Source: Tragulus kanchil
Lineage: Eukaryota; Chordata; Mammalia; Artiodactyla; Tragulidae
Direction: 5' to 3'
Length of the DNA stretch: 64,000 nt
NCBI GenBank assembly: GCA_022376925.1
Contig: JAIOJX010000028.1
Span: 69,467,001 to 69,531,000 of the forward strand
In this document: in pieces, positions 58,300 to 64,000 of the stretch
How the letters are laid out: each line of letters opens with the position of its first letter
Numbering within the stretch: the stretch's first letter is position 1
Notes under the pieces: generated by a model
The model's input: the letters and a program-made list of their open reading frames with translations, nothing else
Database searches by the model: none
Told to the model about the DNA's origin: nothing
Program-made: the position numbers and the translations under genes

Positions 58300-60571
58300 T
58301 TCAATTCATTTGTTAATGAAAAAAGATCTATATTGTTTATGGAAATAAGCAGGCAATTGTTTCATATCTCCAGGATATAAGACATGCCTTTGTGAAACAA
58401 ACATGTAAAGTCCTAAGACAAGTGTAGCTGTTATAACATGAAAGGGAAAAAGTTGATATGGCAAGGAACTGGAACTCAAATAGCACTGAGTCATACTGAG
58501 ATATTGAAACATGAAGATTTCTTCTCTAAAACTAACATCAGTGAGAAGGAACAGAAAGGTGCTCCCAGAATTAAAAAAAAAAAAAAAAAAAAAAACCAGT
58601 GTGAAGAATTAAAGCATGAACAAGAAAATAATCAGATTAGGATGAAGAGACAACAGACAAATGAATGGTCTTCCACACTCAGATCAGGACAAATGGAACA
58701 GGAGCTATACAAAATGAATGAAAACCTTAAGAAATCAAGCAAAGCAAAGCAAGGAAACATGATTATTTCAATATATGTTAAAATGCATGTTTAAAAAATT
58801 CATCTGTTGAAGAATTAAAATAAAAACTTGAGTAAAAATTTATTAAACTTTGATTAGGGAAGAAAATATATTTATATCCTTAACATGGTAAAGATTATGT
58901 CTTAAACTGATATTCAACATCAGTGTAATAATGTAACATCAGCCATTTCCTTTACCATGAAGAACAAATATAGCTACCTCCTGATAGTATGAAAGTAAAA
59001 GTGTTAGTGTCTCAGGTGTGTCTGACTCTGCAACCCCATGGTCTGTAGGCTGCCAGGCTCCTCTGTCCATGGGATTCTTCAGACAAGAATAATGGAGTGG
59101 TTGCCATTCTCTTCTCCAGGGGATCCTTCCCACCCAGGGATCAAACTTGAGTCCCCTGCAAGCACAGTCTTTACTGTCTCAGCCACCAGGAAAGCAAATT
59201 TGTCATGTTATATGTAATAAATCCAAAGAGAATGAGCCATTACACAATTAAATCATAAAAAGTTAGTAAAATCTCTGTATACTAGCACTAACATTGTAAA
59301 GAAGACAATGAGAAAATATTTTCAAAGAGGAATCTCAAAATAAGAAATTCAGCTACAAATCTTAGTTGGATATTAAAATAATATAAACACTCTACCATTG
59401 TTATCTAGGTCTTTCATTATCTAGTACCTTTATACATTCAATTCATTTGTTGAAAAAGATCTATATTGTTTATGGAAATAAGCAGGCAATTGTTTCATAT
59501 CTCCAGGATATAAGACATGCCTTTGTGAAACAAACATGTAAAGTCCTAAGACAAGTGTAGCTGTTATAACATGAAAGGGAAAAAGTTGATATGGCAAGGA
59601 ACTGGAACTCAAATAGCACTGAGTCATACTGAGATATTGAAACATGAAGATTTCTTCTCTAAAACTAACATCAGTGAGAAGGAACAGAAAGGTGCTCCCA
59701 GAATTAAAAAAAAAAAAAAAAAAAAAAAACCAGTGTGAAGAATTAAAGCATGAACAAGAAAATAATCAGATTAGGATGAAGAGACAACAGACAAATGAAT
59801 GGTCTTCCACACTCAGATCAGGACAAATGGAACAGGAGCTATACAAAATGAATGAAAACCTTAAGAAATCAAGCAAAGCAAAGCAAGGAAACATGATTAT
59901 TTCAATATATGTTAAAATGCATGTTTAAAAAATTCATCTGTTGAAGAATTAAAATAAAAACTTGAGTAAAAATTTATTAAACTTTGATTAGGGAAGAAAA
60001 TATATTTATATCCTTAACATGGTAAAGATTATGTCTTAAACTGATATTCAACATCAGTGTAATAATGTAACATCAGCCATTTCCTTTACCATGAAGAACA
60101 AATATAGCTACCTCCTGATAGTATGAAAGTAAAAGTGTTAGTGTCTCAGGTGTGTCTGACTCTGCAACCCCATGGTCTGTAGGCTGCCAGGCTCCTCTGT
60201 CCATGGGATTCTTCAGACAAGAATAATGGAGTGGTTGCCATTCTCTTCTCCAGGGGATCCTTCCCACCCAGGGATCAAACTTGAGTCCCCTGCAAGCACA
60301 GTCTTTACTGTCTCAGCCACCAGGAAAGCAAATTTGTCATGTTATATGTAATAAATCCAAAGAGAATGAGCCATTACACAATTAAATCATAAAAAGTTAG
60401 TAAAATCTCTGTATACTAGCACTAACATTGTAAAGAAGACAATGAGAAAATATTTTCAAAGAGGAATCTCAAAATAAGAAATTCAGCTACAAATCTTAGT
60501 TGGATATTAAAATAATATAAACACTCTACCATTGTTATCTAGGTCTTTCATTATCTAGTACCTTTATACAT
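58300..60571. repeat. Tandem duplication pair 18 (58300-59436 and 59437-60571)
   Basis: Unit 1137 bp, copies abutting at TATACAT/TTCAATTC. Differences: TTGTTAATGAAAAAAGATC against TTGTTGAAAAAGATC near the left edge, and an A run of 23 at 58573-58595 against 24 at 59706-59729. That one-base change shifts the reading frame between copies. Confidence 0.95.
58994..59196 (-). repeat. BovA2 SINE (copy at 60128-60330)
   Basis: Nearly full length and less diverged: AAAGTGTTAGTGTCTCAGGT, TCTGCAACCCCATGGTCTGT, CTCCTCTGTCCATGGGATTC, CTTCTCCAGGGGATCCTTCC and CTCAGCCACCAGGAAAGC. The copy at 60128-60330 is the pair 18 duplicate. Confidence 0.93.
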
Positions 60572-61391
60572 CTCCAGCACCAGTTTCAGCCTGCCTCCTT
60601 TTCCCACTGAGCTACAGTTAACATTGAAATAATCCTTGAAGACACTGAATTCTGCATCTAAAAGATACAGTAACAACATTTCCTTTTCTTAATTGATTTG
60701 ACATTAAGAAATATATAAAAGAAAACATCAAACTATATGCATAAGTTTATGTTTCTCTCCTTTAAGTCACAGGAATAAATTCACCAGGGTAAATGAAATG
60801 TGTAATGATCAATGGACAAAGTTTCTTAGAAGAAACTTTTGATATCATTCATAGTAATATTCTTTCCCTAATTTTATTTCCAATTCATCAACTTCCATCC
60901 AACTTTATAATACAGAGGTTATTAGAAGGTTTCATAAAAATGAGTTAATTAACCTCTTTTGTAGAGCAAGTCAGTTGTCTCTATTCTGATCTGTATTACA
61001 CTCCAGATGCATCTTGCTCAAGATTAGCTAATCACTAGTTTATCAATGAATACTGTTACAACTGCTAGCTCTGATTTGCTATCCAAGGGAGATAAACACA
61101 ATACCTACTAGAGATTACTTTTGTTACTATTCATTGAATCTCAAAGTTTAAAAAATAAAAACAAAGCCAAACCTAATATGTGTATCACTGAAGCTCTTAC
61201 ATTTTACACTTTCTAATGATATTTTCACATCTGTAATTATCAAAGAATTCCTGGCTTTCAAAAGTACTGGACAGTACAATATTAAAAATGTACCAGTAAC
61301 TCTCTTCAATCTCTTTTTCATAGGATGATTTTACTCTCTCAAAAATTTAAATAACCTGAACTATAAAAAATAATGTAATTATTCTGTGTAG
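60572..61391. other. AT-rich DNA without recognised features
   Basis: No gene or repeat family recognised. Confidence 0.4.
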
Positions 61392-63605
61392 AAAAAGAGT
61401 GAAAGATTTTTAAATTCTAATTCTTCTCTTAATAATCATATAATCCCAGGTAAAGAAATGGAACATGCAGAGTGCTTTGCTCATTTAGTGGATGGTCTTT
61501 CTTAAAGGGCCTGCAAAAGCTCAAAACAAGGGCACTGACTGACAAAGTCACCAAGAAAGAAAGAATCAATCTCAGAATTTGTGTGCAGCAAAACCTAAAG
61601 AAGCCTGGTGTACATTAGCTATATATAACTGCCTAATATTATCCACTTATTTGGGCATAACTTGTGACTAAAAATCCTACCTGTATGCATATAGCATAAG
61701 AAAAAGTATTTTAGATTTTTCTAAGGTAGACTCATAAAAAGGAGAAAATATGTTTCCTTATGAGAAAAAGACTTGGGTTCAATGATGAGGAAACAGTTTC
61801 CTTTCAGAGGGACAAAAATTTAGTCTATTTATCATTAAAACATAATCATTAATCTGGGAGAGGGTGAAGGATGAGGAAGCCTGGCATGCTTCAGTCCATG
61901 GGATCTCAAAGAGTCAGACATGACTGACTCAACAATAATATGTTCATTAATCATGCTTTAATAGGTCAAGGTTTCTATATACTTCATTAGTGAAAGAAAG
62001 AAAAAGAGACTGAGAGAGACTTAGAAAGAACTGGATATCCAGAAATTTCTCCTTTCTTTCCAAAGAAAGATGAAAATGAATTTATAGTCTTTTGTTGACC
62101 TAGAAAATGAAAATAATTCAAGGATTCTTATGTGATTTCCTACTGGTGAATTCAAAACACACATTTGGCTTAGCAATGTCTTCCCTGTAAATTAGTTTTG
62201 TTTTGTTAGAAACCATTCAGTTGTATCTTATCTCTAAAGACAGAAAGTTACTTGACTTCCAATGTATCTAGGTCTTAATAAGCAACTCTATCTCTCACCT
62301 CCCAATGTGATTGAAACCAGGTTGTTTTTCATTAAGTTAAACTGGCAAAATCAATTTCTCAATTCTTTGCAGTTTGCTATCTTATTAGACAGATGATCTT
62401 GCAGAGCAGAATGCGTCACAATCACAAACTTGACTTTAAGTATTTAATCTCAGGGGATTTCCCATCAACAAAGAAAGTACAGAGACACGGGAATTAATCA
62501 AAAGAGTGAAAGATTTTTAAATTTTCCTAATTTTTTTCTTCTTTTTTTTAATAATCATATAATCCCAGGTAAAGAAATGGAACATGCAGAGTGCTTTGCT
62601 CATTTAGTGGATGGTCTTTCTTAAAGGGCCTGCAAAGCTCAAAACAAGGGCACTGACTGACAAAGTCACCAAGAAAGAAAGAATCAATCTCAGAATTTGT
62701 GTGCAGCAAAACCTAAAGAAGCCTGGTGTACATTAGCTATATATAACTGCCTAATATTATCCACTTATTTGGGCATAACTTGTGACTAAAAATCCTACCT
62801 GTATGCATATAGCATAAGAAAAAGTATTTTAGATTTTTCTAAGGTAGACTCATAAAAAGGAGAAAATATGTTTCCTTATGAGAAAAAAGACTTGGGTTCA
62901 ATGATGAGGAAACAGTTTCCTTTCAGAGGGACAAAAATTTAGTCTATTTATCATTAAAACATAATCATTAATCTGGGAGAGGGTGAAGGATGAGGAAGCC
63001 TGGCATGCTTCAGTCCATGGGATCTCAAAGAGTCAGACATGACTGACTCAACAATAATATGTTCATTAATCATGCTTTAATAGGTCAAGGTTTCTATATA
63101 CTTCATTAGTGAAAGAAAGAAAAAGAGACTGAGAGAGACTTAGAAAGAACTGGATATCCAGAAATTTCTCCTTTCTTTCCAAAGAAAGATGAAAATGAAT
63201 TTATAGTCTTTTGTTGACCTAGAAAATGAAAATAATTCAAGGATTCTTATGTGATTTCCTACTGGTGAATTCAAAACACACATTTGGCTTAGCAATGTCT
63301 TCCCTGTAAATTAGTTTTGTTTTGTTAGAAACCATTCAGTTGTATCTTATCTCTAAAGACAGAAAGTTACTTGACTTCCAATGTATCTAGGTCTTAATAA
63401 GCAACTCTATCTCTCACCTCCCAATGTGATTGAAACCAGGTTGTTTTTCATTAATTTAAACTGGCAAAATCAATTTCTCAATTCTTTGCAGTTTGCTATC
63501 TTATTAGACAGATGATCTTGCAGAGCAGAATGCGTCACAATCACAAACTTGACTTTAAGTATTTAATCTCAGGGGATTTCCCATCAACAAAGAAAGTACA
63601 GAGAG
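61392..63605. repeat. Direct duplication pair 19 (61392-62485 and 62499-63605)
   Basis: Offset 1107. The left copy ends at AGTACAGAGA, followed by a 14-base filler. The right copy has a noisy T-rich opening (AAATTTTCCTAATTTTTTTC against AAATTCTAATTC). Elsewhere only run-length changes (CAAAAGC/CAAAGC, GAAAAAGAC/GAAAAAAGAC) and one G/T at 62336 against 63455. Confidence 0.95.
61857..61938 (+). repeat. BovB/BovA 3' tail fragment (copy at 62967-63048)
   Basis: GGGAGAGGGTGAAGGATGAG, GAAGCCTGGCATGCTTCAGT and TCTCAAAGAGTCAGACATGA match the last bases of BovB elements, a segment shared with BovA SINEs. About 80 bases only. Confidence 0.8.
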
Positions 63606-64000
63606 AACACTGCTTCTTGGAGATAGAAAATATCAAATAATAAGAACTTACCTTCATCAATTTTAAGGTTGTCTGAAACTATGGTCATAGGAACATAAAT
63701 TATCTGAAACCAACTTAGAGCTTTCATTCTAATAAAAAACTATTTAAAAAGCAGCACTTTAAACTGATAATAGGCACATTAAACACCTGCCTCAGGCTCT
63801 TGTTAAAATTATATCATTTTAAAATGTATAAATTAAAAATATTGTACAATTGATCTTGTTTTGAACACAATAAATGATGAATACAGTTTTACATAGTTTT
63901 ATGTGCTACTTAATAGTGTAATTCATTTTCATTCTTTATTTTGTTTTAATTATATTTTCTTTCACTATACTAATCCAAGTAGTATAGCTGCCTCATTTCT
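63606..64000. other. AT-rich DNA without recognised features
   Basis: No gene or repeat family recognised to the window end. Confidence 0.4.

Noticed and set aside
58438..58794. 118-codon lysine-rich frame
   Set aside because: The middle is a 23-base A run coding for lysines. A one-base change in the duplicate moves the frame, and no family resemblance is visible.
1..64000. CRISPR array, prokaryotic operons, tRNA or rRNA genes
   Set aside because: No regularly spaced short repeats with unique spacers were seen, no gene-dense coding, and no RNA gene recognised. tRNA-like heads belong to SINEs.

Overview
The window looks like intergenic or deep intronic DNA from a pecoran ruminant (bovid, cervid or a close relative). 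The evidence is the repeat content: a BovB (RTE) LINE with a recognisable reverse transcriptase, many BovA2-type SINEs, ruminant tRNA-derived SINEs that open GGCTTCCCTGGTGG, bovine-type L1 3' ends, one degraded class I endogenous retrovirus (ERV), and old mammalian repeats (MLT1, MER5A, L2, MIR). I found no convincing host protein-coding gene, no tRNA or other RNA gene, and nothing prokaryotic. Between repeats the DNA is AT-rich. Most open frames lie in transposons, antisense to them, or across artificial junctions.

The dominant feature is structural. The window reads as about twenty blocks laid end to end, each opening with a copy of the last 1.05-1.17 kb of the block before it. I count 19 such direct duplications, offset 1077-1170 bp. 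They involve unrelated sequences and together account for roughly 21 kb, about a third of the window. Copies are near-identical and differ mostly by homopolymer-length and small indels. The simplest explanation is an assembly that concatenated overlapping pieces without merging the overlaps. The underlying locus is then probably about 43 kb, and every duplicated feature below should be counted once. A biological origin is not excluded by sequence alone but is much less likely.

Layout: 1-10.2 kb holds L1 and BovA2 fragments and four duplication pairs. 10.2-18.9 kb is one long AT-rich block with scattered SINEs, an L1 3' end and a CG/TG microsatellite. 18.9-22.2 kb is a BovB LINE carrying a younger SINE with clear target-site duplications. 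22.2-37 kb has SINEs, an MLT1 LTR, L2, MIR and MER5A remnants, and a small unidentified ORF near 27.4 kb. 37-42 kb is SINEs and the 3' end of an L1. About 42-50.9 kb is the ERV: diverged LTRs, a tRNA-Trp-like primer site, gag, protease and the tail of integrase, no recognisable env, broken by BovA2, L1, BovB and a tRNA SINE. 51-64 kb is AT-rich DNA with three further tRNA-SINE loci, BovA2 fragments and a polypyrimidine tract.

No new gene system was found. The duplication architecture, the nested ERV and the two SINE subfamilies are the points worth following up.
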